From: UBA183 sp050011055
Lineage (GTDB): Archaea; Thermoproteota; Nitrososphaeria; Nitrososphaerales; Gagatemarchaeaceae
NCBI GenBank assembly: GCA_050011055.1
Contig: JBEKJV010000014.1
Location: 1 to 64,000, forward strand
Reading direction: 5' to 3'
DNA length: 64,000 nucleotides
Shown: one piece after another, positions 1 to 8,834 of the stretch
Layout of the letters: the number at the start of each line of letters is the position of its first letter
How positions within the stretch are numbered: position 1 is the first letter of the stretch
Program-made: the position numbers and the translations under genes
The notes under the pieces: generated by a model
What the model saw: the letters and a program-made list of their open reading frames with translations, nothing else
Databases searched by the model: none
What the model was told of the DNA's origin: nothing

Positions 1-1465
1 TCACATATTTCCTCACTACGCTATGTGCTGCCTGAGTTCCTTTGCCCGGTCTCAAAGGCTTTCTGAAGTCTAGGGCTTGAGCTGCAGCCATCAGTTCGAC
101 GGCGATTATCGCACTAGAGTTCTTCACAATCTGTTTTGTCTTGATGGCAGTCGTCGTCGCCATGCTCACGAAGTCCTCCTGGTCGGCCGCCGTGGGTATC
201 GAGCCTGTCGCGGCAGGCGTCGACAGGACTCTGTTTTCGCATACAAGAGACGCTGCCGTGTACTGGGCGAGCATCATGCCTGAAAACATTCCTGCGCCTT
301 TTGTCAGGAAAGCTGGGAGGCCCATGTTCAGGTTGGGATTCACGAGCCTGTTCATCCTCCTCTCCGAAAGCGCGCCGATCGTCGTAAGCGCGATTCCGAC
401 GAATTCAAGGGCAAAGGCCAGTGGGGTGCCCTGGAAATTGGCGCCTGTGAGACACGTTCCTCCATCGTCTGGGAAGAAGAGCGGGTTATCCCCGACACCA
501 TTGACCTCGGTCTCGAACATTCTTCTGGCGAATTTCAATGTGTCCTTCGCCGCGCCGACGACTTGAGGAGTGCTTCTCAGACTGTAGGATTCCTGGACCT
601 TCTGCGGTTTCTGCGCCAGTATCTCGCTTCCCTTTACAATCTTTCTTATGTTTTCCGCGCACTGGATAGCACCTTCAAACCCTCTCACCTTGTGGATTCT
701 TTCGTCAAATGCAAGCATGTTCGGCAGAAGAGCTTCCAGCGTCATCGCAGCGGCGATCTCGGAGGCCTTCACCAGAATGTCTGTGTCGTAGACCTGCAGG
801 CATCCCATTCCTGCCACTAGATTCGAGCCGTTTATCACGGCGAGTCCATCCCTCGCTTCCAGGACGACTGTCTTGATTCCAGCCTTGTCCATCGCCTCCT
901 TTCCTTTCATTCTGTTGCCTTTGTAGAATGCCTCCCCCTCTCCCATTAGCACAAGTGCCCCTTGCCCCAAGGGGGACAAATCCCCACTTGCTCCCACCGA
1001 GCCCTTCTGGCACATCACAGGAGTAACGCCTTTGTTCAGCATCTCGACCAAGGTCTCAACCATGATGGGTCTCAGTCCGGAGTAACCTTTTGCCAACACG
1101 TTTGTCCTTGTCAGCCAGGCAGCTCTTGCATCATCAACAGCGACAGGGTCGCCCCACCCGGCCGCATGGCTGTAAACGATGTATTTCTGAAAGTCTTTGA
1201 CCTGTTCAGGAGTCAGGATCACATTCGATAGCTCGCCTATGCCAGTGGAGACCCCGTAGATTTTTTCCTTCTTGGCAATGAGCTTCTCGACAATCGCCCT
1301 AGACGCCTTCATTCTTGCAATCGCTTCTCTAGACAACTCGACCTTCGCGTCGTTTCTCGCGACTTTCACGACATCTTCGATTGTCAAGTCGCTGCCATCA
1401 ATTGTCAGCACTGATCTGTTAGCCTCCAACGACTTACCAAACCAGTTCGGTTGAACCACCATCAT
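1..1465 (-). CDS. hutH: Histidine ammonia-lyase (C-terminus cut by window edge)
   Basis: Deaminates L-histidine to urocanate, the first step of histidine utilisation. The minus-strand frame opens with two consecutive ATGs at 1465/1462 and stays open to base 1. It carries the MIO-forming Ala-Ser-Gly in KGSVGASGDLSPLGQG (about residues 145-160) and further on the conserved ARDGLAVINGSNL block. About 488 codons are visible against a usual length near 510, so only the last few residues are missing; the visible end (RPGKGTQAAHSVVRKYV) fits a HutH C-terminus. It is the last gene of a minus-strand hut group (genes at 6.9, 5.4, 4.1 and 2.5 kb point the same way), with hutU divergent. Product assignment is firm; the choice between the two ATGs is open. 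Confidence 0.95.
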   Translation of the reverse strand, partial: MMVVQPNWFGKSLEANRSVLTIDGSDLTIEDVVKVARNDAKVELSREAIARMKASRAIVEKLIAKKEKIYGVSTGIGELSNVILTPEQVKDFQKYIVYSHAAGWGDPVAVDDARAAWLTRTNVLAKGYSGLRPIMVETLVEMLNKGVTPVMCQKGSVGASGDLSPLGQGALVLMGEGEAFYKGNRMKGKEAMDKAGIKTVVLEARDGLAVINGSNLVAGMGCLQVYDTDILVKASEIAAAMTLEALLPNMLAFDERIHKVRGFEGAIQCAENIRKIVKGSEILAQKPQKVQESYSLRSTPQVVGAAKDTLKFARRMFETEVNGVGDNPLFFPDDGGTCLTGANFQGTPLAFALEFVGIALTTIGALSERRMNRLVNPNLNMGLPAFLTKGAGMFSGMMLAQYTAASLVCENRVLSTPAATGSIPTAADQEDFVSMATTTAIKTKQIVKNSSAIIAVELMAAAQALDFRKPLRPGKGTQAAHSVVRKYV

Positions 1466-1549
1466 AAATCCTTCGATTGAAGGAATAACAGTTCAATGAA
1501 CTACCCAAGTCAACACCGAGTCCCTATGTGGGCTCACGGACCTGTCATC

Positions 1550-2533
1550 TCATGTCGGCTTTTCGGAGCCGATCCCTGCCAAACCCCTGGCGACCGCTGT
1601 CCAGGCTGCGGATACGTTCGAGGGGTTATACCCTCCTCCTCCCATAGCTAGGATCCGGCCTCCGCACAGCTCGTGCGCGAGATCATGAAGCTTCGCAGTT
1701 GCGTAGGCGTGGGCTGCCGCGGTATATCCGAGTTGGGTTATCGGGTCTCCTTCTAGGCCATCAGCACCGCACTGAAACAGGATGAACTCGGGCTCAAATC
1801 CCCTAACGAATGCCTCGACCCGGTCGAAAGCCCGTTTGAATTCCTCGTCGCCAGCCCTGGGCGGCATGGGGATGTTCAGCTTGGTCTTTTCGGCCTTCCC
1901 AGTCCCTGTCTCAGACTCGCCCCCGGTTCCAGGGTAGAGGAACCTACCGTCTTCGTGGATGTCTCCGATGATTATCCTAGGGTCAGACTCGAATGCGTAG
2001 AATACCCCGTCGCCGTGGTGCGCGTCTATGTCAACGTATGCTATCCGGCCCGTCCCTTTCTCAACGAGGCTGCAGATTGCGATCGCGGCGTCGTTGAACA
2101 CACAGAAACCTCCCGCCCTGTCTCTCCGCGCGTGGTGGAGGCCCCCGATGGGGTTGAAGAAGTGGTCGAAATCTCCCTTCAAAACTAGTTCCAATCCGTT
2201 CAATGTGTTTCCCACCGGAAATAGTGAAGCCTCGAAGACTCCCTTGAACGAGGGCGTGTCCCCGTAGTCAAGGTAGCCGGATCCGATCTCGGATGATTCC
2301 TTGACGAAATCCACGTAATCCCTCGTGTGGAAGAGGAGAACGTCCCGTTCTGCCGCCCGGACGGGACCGACAATCGTCACCTTTTCCTTCCCGCTCAATT
2401 GTGCTAGCTCCCTGATGGAGGCTTCGAAGAGCTGGCTCCTCGCCTTGTTCATCGGATGGCCTTGAGGGAACGAATAGAGGTTCGATTCAGGGCCGAAGGA
2501 AACGCCGAGTCTGCAACTCTTGGAGCCAGGCAT
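1550..2533 (-). CDS. HDAC/AcuC-family zinc deacetylase
   Basis: A 327-residue arginase/deacetylase-fold hydrolase. The active-site His pair is H133-H134 (GLHHARRDRAGGF), the metal ligands are D170 and H172 in VDIDAHHGDG and D258 in QCGADGLEGDP, and the transition-state Tyr lies in MGGGGYNPSN, so all catalytic residues are intact. Family members remove acetyl or other acyl groups from lysine, polyamines or small amides; the substrate cannot be read from sequence. It sits between hutH and hutI on the same strand. Because formiminoglutamase (HutG) has a related fold and is missing here, a role in hydrolysing a histidine-pathway intermediate is possible but is only inference. Start ATG 2533 keeps the expected N-terminal block with GHPM near residue 26. 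Confidence 0.88.
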   Translation of the reverse strand: MPGSKSCRLGVSFGPESNLYSFPQGHPMNKARSQLFEASIRELAQLSGKEKVTIVGPVRAAERDVLLFHTRDYVDFVKESSEIGSGYLDYGDTPSFKGVFEASLFPVGNTLNGLELVLKGDFDHFFNPIGGLHHARRDRAGGFCVFNDAAIAICSLVEKGTGRIAYVDIDAHHGDGVFYAFESDPRIIIGDIHEDGRFLYPGTGGESETGTGKAEKTKLNIPMPPRAGDEEFKRAFDRVEAFVRGFEPEFILFQCGADGLEGDPITQLGYTAAAHAYATAKLHDLAHELCGGRILAMGGGGYNPSNVSAAWTAVARGLAGIGSEKPT

Positions 2534-2789
2534 CTGCCAAGCGGCTTCCGCCTCTATCAGATTAGCGTTGAGGTCACTTCCGACAACGCCGCCCGTTGAG
2601 TCCCTGGGCAGGTGCCGTTAGTAGGCTGACCGACCCACCACCACTGCACCGAACATGACTGACCCACGGGAGGGCCATGACAATTCAGTGACTTGCAATT
2701 CTTGCAGAAGAAGAGACTATCACAGCTAATTGTGGCTGGGAAGCTTCACTAAACGGATGCACCGCGGGGCATCCCATGCAACGTAATCT

Positions 2790-4061
2790 CTAGTCCACTC
2801 TTCTTCCTCTTTCTGCAACCAGCTTACCGTTCTTGAAGACCTTCTCTGCGAGGTTGACGCCGTAGTGGTAGGAAAAGTGCTTGTGGTTCGGGGCATCGAA
2901 GATGACAATGTCCGCCTTCTTTCCTTTCTCTAGGCTTCCCACTTCCCGCGCTCTCTGTATCGAATGAGCAGCGTTAATCGTCGACGCAACCAGGGCTTCC
3001 TCGGTGGTCATCTTCATCTGTAGGACTGCGATGGTCATCATCATCTGCATCGATTCGCACATATCTGCCGCGCTCAGGTCAGTCCCCAGCGCAACAGGCA
3101 ACCCCTCGTCGATGATTTCTCTCGCTTTGGCATATGTTCCTAGATAGCAGAAGGGCGTAGTCGGCAGCAGAGTCCCCATCACTCCTTTTCTCACCAATTC
3201 TCTGATCTCCTTTCTAGGAGTGAAGATGAGATGGTCAGCAGAAACCACGCCCAGCTCCGCACCCAGTCTTGCTCCTCCACTATGTGCGAGCCAGTCCGCA
3301 TGAATCCTCAACTTCATGCCGTGGCTCCTGCCCGTCTTCAGTATCAGTCTGGTCTGTTCGAGGTTGAAGTACCCATTTTCGCAGAACACGTCACAGTACT
3401 CCGCCAGCCCCCTCCTCGCGATCTCTGGAATCCATTTCCTGACGATCTCTTCCGTCAGTGCATCTACTCTATTCTCGTATCCCCTAGGAATCCCCTGTGC
3501 TAGGAAGGTCGGGACCAGATCAACAGGGTGGGACTCTCTGAGGGCTTGAATTATCTCCAGCTGTCTTATCTCCCCCTCTAGTGTCATCTCGTATCCACTT
3601 TTTGCTTCAATCGTCGTTGTGCCGTGAATCAGCATCGTATCGAGTCTCTGGGTGGTCAGCTTGACCAATTCCTCCGTCGAAGCCTCGCCAGTCATCTTCA
3701 GAGTTGTAGGCATTCCACCTCCCTCTGCCTTGATCTTCAGGTATGGGATTCCCTTCACGGCCATCGCCTCGAGTTCGTCTTCCCTGGAGCCAGCGAAAAC
3801 TAGATGCACGTGGGGATCTATGAGCCCAGGAGCGACCAACCTTCCGCTCGCGTCGATGGTCTCAGCTCCCTTCTCTAGCCTATCCAGGACCTTCTTGGTC
3901 GTCCCTACTGTTGCTATTCTCCCGTCTTTGACAGCGACTGCTCCGTCCCTGACGATTCCAAGGTCCTTCATTCCCTCTCTGACTCGGGGCCGGTCATTTT
4001 TCCCCGCCAGCGTAGTGAGTTCGTCCGCATGGACTATCGCATAGTCAGCCCTGATCGGCAT
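2790..4061 (-). CDS. hutI: Imidazolonepropionase
   Basis: Hydrolyses imidazolone-5-propionate to N-formimino-L-glutamate, the third step of histidine degradation. The 423-residue protein has the amidohydrolase metal motif DPHVHLVFAGSREDE near residue 82, the IEAKSGYEM segment near 150, RIHADWLAHSGG near 250 and the late ALGTDLSAADMCESMQ block, all in order and at normal family length. It lies between the HDAC-family gene and the glutamine synthetase-family gene. The end at 2790 leaves about 256 bases before the HDAC gene starts, so the two may be transcribed separately. There is no sign of damage. Confidence 0.95.
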   Translation of the reverse strand: MPIRADYAIVHADELTTLAGKNDRPRVREGMKDLGIVRDGAVAVKDGRIATVGTTKKVLDRLEKGAETIDASGRLVAPGLIDPHVHLVFAGSREDELEAMAVKGIPYLKIKAEGGGMPTTLKMTGEASTEELVKLTTQRLDTMLIHGTTTIEAKSGYEMTLEGEIRQLEIIQALRESHPVDLVPTFLAQGIPRGYENRVDALTEEIVRKWIPEIARRGLAEYCDVFCENGYFNLEQTRLILKTGRSHGMKLRIHADWLAHSGGARLGAELGVVSADHLIFTPRKEIRELVRKGVMGTLLPTTPFCYLGTYAKAREIIDEGLPVALGTDLSAADMCESMQMMMTIAVLQMKMTTEEALVASTINAAHSIQRAREVGSLEKGKKADIVIFDAPNHKHFSYHYGVNLAEKVFKNGKLVAERGRRVD

Positions 4062-4080
4062 AATCGTAACGTCCCTTCGT

Positions 4081-5427
4081 CTAGAGTTCTAGGTACTTCT
4101 TCCTTTCCCACTCGTGCACCATGCGATTGAAGTCCTTCCATTCCTTGGTCCGAATCTGAAGGAACCTGTCGGAGAATGTCGTTCCCAACTTCTCCAGAAG
4201 ATACTTGTCCCTGGAGAACTCGTTTAGCGCCTCTCCCAGGTTCTCAGGAAGCACTTCGATGCCTCTCGCTGTCCTCTGCTTGCTGCTCATCGCGTAGATG
4301 TCCTCTTCCACGGGTTCCGGGGGCTCAGCTTTCCTTCTGATACCGTCCAGTCCTGCCGCTAGGATGCCGGCGAACGCAATGTAGAAGTTGCATGTTCCAT
4401 CGGAGGGTCTGTACTCCAGTCTTGTTCTCATCTCTTTTCCGGGCGGAACCCTGACCAGAACAGACCGGTTGTACTTGGCCCATGAAAGGTAGACAGGAGC
4501 TTCCCAGCCGGGCACTAGCCTCTTGTAGGAATTGACGGAGGGGTTGGTCAGGGCGGCCAAGGCCTTCGCATGGGTTAGGATGCCGGCGAGGAAGTGCAAC
4601 GCTACCTCACTGATACCGTACGCCCCCTTAGGATCGTAGAACAGGTTCCGTTTCTTCCCTTCGTCTATTAGACTGACGTGAGTGTGCAGTCCTGCTCCGT
4701 ACCCGTCGTGGAAGGGCTTTGGCATGAATGACGCGATGAGCCCCTTTCGCGCCGCGGTCATCTTTACAATGAACCTTACCAAGTAAAGCATGTCGGCCAT
4801 GCTCATAGCGTCAGAATAGGTCAGGTTCAACTCGTACTTTCCGGGAGGCACTTCGTGATGATGCTTCTCGACGACGACTCCCGCGCTTCTGAGGTTGTCA
4901 GTGATCTCCAGCCTTGTATCAATGCCTAGGTCAGCGGGCGGGCTGGCCAAGTAGCCTCCCTCGTCATACCTCTTCGGGTTCCCGGCGTCATCCCTCTTGA
5001 ACAAGAAGTACTCGATTTCGCTGCACGTGTTGTACTTGACCGACCTCCCGAGGGTCCCCATGGACTCGTCTATGACTCTCTTGAGTACGAACCTCGGATC
5101 AAGTTCGAAAGGTCTTTCAGACTCCGGCTGGCAGATGTCACAGAGTACTCTTGCCACCCTTTGAGCGAACAGACCAGGCGGCAGGACCACAAACGTTTCC
5201 AGCCGTGGCGTCAACTTCAAGTCACTCTCGCTTATGTCCACCATGTCCACGGAGGAACCGTCCATGTGGATGCCCTCTGCGGCTACCTTAGACAACAGAC
5301 CACTAGGCACCCATAGAGAGTGCAGGATACCGGACAGATCTGTGAACTGCAGGGCGACTTCTTTCACGTCCTCCTTCCGGATCATCCTCGCGACCTCGGA
5401 GACGCTCATCTTGACCCGCCTAACCAT
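4081..5427 (-). CDS. Glutamine synthetase family protein (GS type I fold)
   Basis: A 448-residue ATP-dependent ammonia or amine ligase of the glutamine synthetase superfamily. Visible blocks: GIHMDGSSVDMV (N-terminal beta-grasp end), CSEIEYFLFK (first metal Glu), HHHEVPPGKYELNL, KPFHDGYGAGLHTHVSL (ATP/metal His region), NPSVNSYKRLVPG and the arginine-bearing RPSDGTCNFYIAFAG. No NLYDLP-type adenylylation site is seen. It may be the ordinary enzyme or a gamma-glutamyl ligase paralogue; its place in the hut group suggests capture of the ammonia released by hutH or use of the glutamate produced. The frame opens at ATG 5427; an internal ATG at 5409 (MSVSEVARMI) is an equally good start. Confidence 0.85.
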   Translation of the reverse strand: MVRRVKMSVSEVARMIRKEDVKEVALQFTDLSGILHSLWVPSGLLSKVAAEGIHMDGSSVDMVDISESDLKLTPRLETFVVLPPGLFAQRVARVLCDICQPESERPFELDPRFVLKRVIDESMGTLGRSVKYNTCSEIEYFLFKRDDAGNPKRYDEGGYLASPPADLGIDTRLEITDNLRSAGVVVEKHHHEVPPGKYELNLTYSDAMSMADMLYLVRFIVKMTAARKGLIASFMPKPFHDGYGAGLHTHVSLIDEGKKRNLFYDPKGAYGISEVALHFLAGILTHAKALAALTNPSVNSYKRLVPGWEAPVYLSWAKYNRSVLVRVPPGKEMRTRLEYRPSDGTCNFYIAFAGILAAGLDGIRRKAEPPEPVEEDIYAMSSKQRTARGIEVLPENLGEALNEFSRDKYLLEKLGTTFSDRFLQIRTKEWKDFNRMVHEWERKKYLEL

Positions 5428-5615
5428 TCCTCACTCTATTTCTGCGTTATGCGTCCCGTCATGCACCCCCCAGCGTTGGCAGGAACAGGGGAGGGTTCTT
5501 GACTGCATTCGGGGCCTCGTCGAATGAAGAGCAAGAACCAATCACCGTGGCTGCGCGAGATAGCGGCATAGTGCAATCCCTCATGCAGAGAGGTTGATCT
5601 CTATTCCCTTCTTGC

Positions 5616-6863
5616 TTAACGTGAATCGGCGAGGAGAGGCATGGCGGCGAACACCTTTGTATCCGAAATCAGATTCGCGATTCGTGAATACTCATTGGGC
5701 TCGTGCGGTACGTCATCCACGGTGCTCCACACTACGGTCGGAATGCCCCGATGCCTGAAGAAGTTGCCGACAGTCCGGAGTCCGATCCCAACGAACTTGG
5801 GCTCTTTCCTCGCCATTCGGACAATCGCTTTCTCCACGAGCCTCGCGATTTCGCACGTCTGAGACGTCGCGGGACCAGCATCGTCTCGCTGGATGATTTC
5901 AAGAGAAGCATCTGCACCGCACTCCGACGCGAAGTCGTGCAGCGAAGAATGTATGTCTGACAAGACCGAATCGAGAGAGTATTCCGGCAGGACCCTGCAA
6001 TCGAAGTAGAACGCATCGAGACCTGGAATCGTATTCACATTCGGAACGTTTGGATCCACCTTTGTAGGTTCGAACGTCGAGGATGGGTCATCGAAGAGAT
6101 CATTGCGCTTGACGTACCGCCGGTGCAGGGTCTCGTCAAGGGCCAGCGCGAGCTTCATACCAAGCCTGTGAGCGTTTTTGCCCTTTGTGGGAAGACTCGC
6201 GTGCACTTGCTTTCCTCTTGTAGTGACCTTGAACCACAACAGGCTCTTTTCAGCTATCTCGATATCGGTTCCCTTCGGGCTTCCGGAGTCGGGAACGACA
6301 ATAAGATCGTCTGGGCCAAAAGAGGAATGCTCCAAGAGGTACTTCACGCCGTAGTTGCTTCCGCACTCCTCATCAGCGACAAACCAAGCACCCACGTTAA
6401 AGGGAAGTCTCTCGGCGAGAGACTTCAGCTCTCTGAGAGCGAAGAGGCTTGAAACGAGCGACTGACCGTTGTCCTCTGCGCCCCTCGCGAAGATCTTTCC
6501 ATCTTTGATTCTGGGCTCAAATGGGTCGCTGTTCCATAACTCCGCGCTCCCTTCCGGAACGGTGTCCATGTGAGCGAGAAACCAAAGCGTTCTGCTCTTG
6601 TCCACGCCTTCGAGCTTGGTGCAGAGATTCGGTCTGATTCCCCGTCTGTATCCGCTGTCAGGCACATCGACCCTTGACACCTCGAATCCCTCACCTTCAA
6701 GAAAGGACTGAACGAGATTCGCCCGGTCAATCTCGCCAGGCCCACCCATTCTGGGATTGACCGCGTTTACTCTCAACATGCTTACGAAGAAGTCCTGGAC
6801 CTTGCCTGCGTCGCGATCAATGTCGGAACTCAGTCTTGAAAGGACGTCAGGACTGTTCTGCAT
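5616..6863 (-). CDS. M20-family metallopeptidase / N-acyl amino acid deacylase
   Basis: A cocatalytic zinc amidohydrolase of the ArgE/DapE/CPG2 group. It has the first metal motif LAHMDTVPEG, the catalytic Glu pair in ADEECGSNYG, and the dimerisation-domain segment VHASLPTKGKNAHRLG. The frame is open back to 6956, but I place the start at ATG 6863 (MQNSPDVLSR) because the preceding 31 residues look unlike the family and would crowd the divergent hutU promoter. Members cleave N-acyl amino acids or dipeptides. In the absence of hutG, deformylation of N-formylglutamate is a plausible role here, but that is only inference. About 170 bp separate its tentative start from the leaderless hutU start. 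Confidence 0.82.
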   Translation of the reverse strand: MQNSPDVLSRLSSDIDRDAGKVQDFFVSMLRVNAVNPRMGGPGEIDRANLVQSFLEGEGFEVSRVDVPDSGYRRGIRPNLCTKLEGVDKSRTLWFLAHMDTVPEGSAELWNSDPFEPRIKDGKIFARGAEDNGQSLVSSLFALRELKSLAERLPFNVGAWFVADEECGSNYGVKYLLEHSSFGPDDLIVVPDSGSPKGTDIEIAEKSLLWFKVTTRGKQVHASLPTKGKNAHRLGMKLALALDETLHRRYVKRNDLFDDPSSTFEPTKVDPNVPNVNTIPGLDAFYFDCRVLPEYSLDSVLSDIHSSLHDFASECGADASLEIIQRDDAGPATSQTCEIARLVEKAIVRMARKEPKFVGIGLRTVGNFFRHRGIPTVVWSTVDDVPHEPNEYSRIANLISDTKVFAAMPLLADSR

Positions 6864-7030
6864 GGACACCCAGGTTTTCGGACCCTCCGAATAAAGATAC
6901 CCGCTTTCAGCGGTTTGGTCGCAACTCCTCCCTTCCTCGCCGATTGGCGCCACCAATCGTCATGTGACTTACTAGTGCCTTGACGGCCCGGGATGAACTC
7001 TTAAATCGAGAGTCATCCCCCAAAACCATC

Positions 7031-8686
7031 GTGCAGAAGCACATCATCAGGGCACCGCGGGGCAGCGAGATATCGTGCAGGAGCTGGCATCAGGAGGCTG
7101 CGCTCCGGATGCTGATGAACAACCTAGACCCAGAGGTCGCCAAGGATCCAGAGAGACTGATAGTATACGGTGGAACGGGCAGGGCTGCGCGAAATTGGCC
7201 CGCCTATGAAGCGATAGTGAAGTCGCTAAAAGCTCTGGCCAACGATGAAACGCTACTCATTCAATCCGGCAAACCCGTTGCGGTATTCAAGACGAGCGAG
7301 AGGGCCCCGAGGGTGCTCATCTCTAACGCGATGATCGTACCGAAATGGGCTGACTGGTCCTACTTCAGGGAACTGGAAGAGAGGGGACTCACGATGTACG
7401 GGCAGATGACAGCGGGGAGCTGGATGTACATAGGCACCCAGGGAATACTCCAAGGCACCTATGAGACTCTCGCGGCCGTTGCCTCGAAGCACTTCGGTGG
7501 CACGCTGAAGGGAAGGACGGTACTGACCTCCGGACTTGGAGAGATGGGAGGCGCCCAGCCGCTTGCCGTCACGATGAACGAGGGGGTCGCGTTGGTCGTC
7601 GAAGTCGACCGACGGGCGATTCAGAGGAGGCTCGACAAAGGCTACTGCGAAATGGTCGTGGAGAGCGCCCGTGAGGCCCTTGACGTGGCGAGGAGCGCGG
7701 CAAAGGAGGGAAGGGCAATCTCCGTGGCCCTGCTTGGCAACTCCGCCGAGATACTCCCGGAGCTCGCGAAGTCTGGGTTCAGGCCTGATGTGATAACCGA
7801 CCAGACTGCGGCGCACGACCCGCTGGCAGGCTACATCCCCGAAGGCCTTAGCGTCGAGGAAGCTTCGGCGCTGCGAGGGTCTGACCCTGAGGCATACCTG
7901 AAGCGCTCCATGGCGTCGATCGCGAAACACGTCACCGCGATGCTCGAGTTCCAACGTGGAGGGGCCGTCGCCTTCGAATACGGCAACAACATCCGGAAGA
8001 TGGCGAAGGACGCGGGGGTAGCAGACGCGTTCAAGATTCCCGGTTACGTGCCGGAGTACATCAGGCCGCTCTTCTGCGAGGGAAGAGGCCCATTCCGTTG
8101 GGTCGCTTTGTCCGGCAGGCCGGAGGACATCTATGCGACGGACGAGGCAATCGTGAAGGAGTTCGGGGACAATCTCTCGCTCGTAAGATGGATTACAATG
8201 GCGCATGAGAGGGTCCAGTTCCAAGGTCTTCCCGCGAGGGTCTGCTGGCTGGGATACGGGGAGCGGGCGAGGTTCGGAAAAGTCATCAACAGAATGGTCC
8301 GCGATGGCACCATCTCCGCACCGATTGTGATAGGACGCGACCATCTCGATTCTGGTTCAGTGGCCTCGCCCTACAGGGAGACCGAGGGGATGAAGGACGG
8401 GTCCGATGCCATTGCTGACTGGCCGATCCTTAACGCGCTCCTCAACGCAGTCTCAGGAGCCTCCTGGGTCTCCGTCCACCACGGCGGAGGGGTTGGCATC
8501 GGCTATTCAATTCACGCTGGGCTCGCGGTCCTCGCCGACGGGTCGAAGGAGGCAGACGAGCGAATCGGAACCGCGCTCACGAACGATCCCGGCCTCGGCG
8601 TAGCGAGACATGCCGATGCCGGATACGAAGATGCACTCCGCACTGCGAGGGACAAAGGCGTCAGGATACCGATGAACGAAGGTTAG
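7031..8686 (+). CDS. hutU: Urocanate hydratase
   Basis: Converts urocanate to imidazolone propionate, using tightly bound NAD+ as electrophile. The whole family is recognisable: LIVYGGTGRAARNW, QSGKPVAVFKT, MYGQMTAGSWMYIGTQG, GLGEMGGAQPLAVTMN, TDQTAAHDPLAGY, the active-site Cys in LPARVCWLGYGER, and SVHHGGGVGIGYS. The frame reaches back to a TTG at 6980, but GTG 7031 is better: a TATA-like CTTAAATC lies about 27 bases upstream, giving a leaderless start, and the protein then begins a few residues before RAPRGSE, as in known HutU proteins. Divergent from the other hut genes, so the shared 6.86-7.03 kb gap should hold both promoters. About 551 residues. Confidence 0.95.
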   Translation: MQKHIIRAPRGSEISCRSWHQEAALRMLMNNLDPEVAKDPERLIVYGGTGRAARNWPAYEAIVKSLKALANDETLLIQSGKPVAVFKTSERAPRVLISNAMIVPKWADWSYFRELEERGLTMYGQMTAGSWMYIGTQGILQGTYETLAAVASKHFGGTLKGRTVLTSGLGEMGGAQPLAVTMNEGVALVVEVDRRAIQRRLDKGYCEMVVESAREALDVARSAAKEGRAISVALLGNSAEILPELAKSGFRPDVITDQTAAHDPLAGYIPEGLSVEEASALRGSDPEAYLKRSMASIAKHVTAMLEFQRGGAVAFEYGNNIRKMAKDAGVADAFKIPGYVPEYIRPLFCEGRGPFRWVALSGRPEDIYATDEAIVKEFGDNLSLVRWITMAHERVQFQGLPARVCWLGYGERARFGKVINRMVRDGTISAPIVIGRDHLDSGSVASPYRETEGMKDGSDAIADWPILNALLNAVSGASWVSVHHGGGVGIGYSIHAGLAVLADGSKEADERIGTALTNDPGLGVARHADAGYEDALRTARDKGVRIPMNEG

Positions 8687-8834
8687 CGCCTCACGAAATC
8701 TTACGCCTCCAGTCGAATATGCAGCGCATGGCATAAGTCGCACCTGTCGATGTCGCCAGAGTGAAAAGCGCCTCAGCCACAGTGTCTTTCTCTAGCAATC
8801 AAGGCAAAGTGCTAGGTGTGCGGGCTTTCGCATG

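Noticed and set aside
7253..8344. 363-codon open frame on the minus strand across hutU
   Set aside because: Antisense shadow of hutU with biased codons; hutU is unmistakable and no promoter or family signature supports the other strand.
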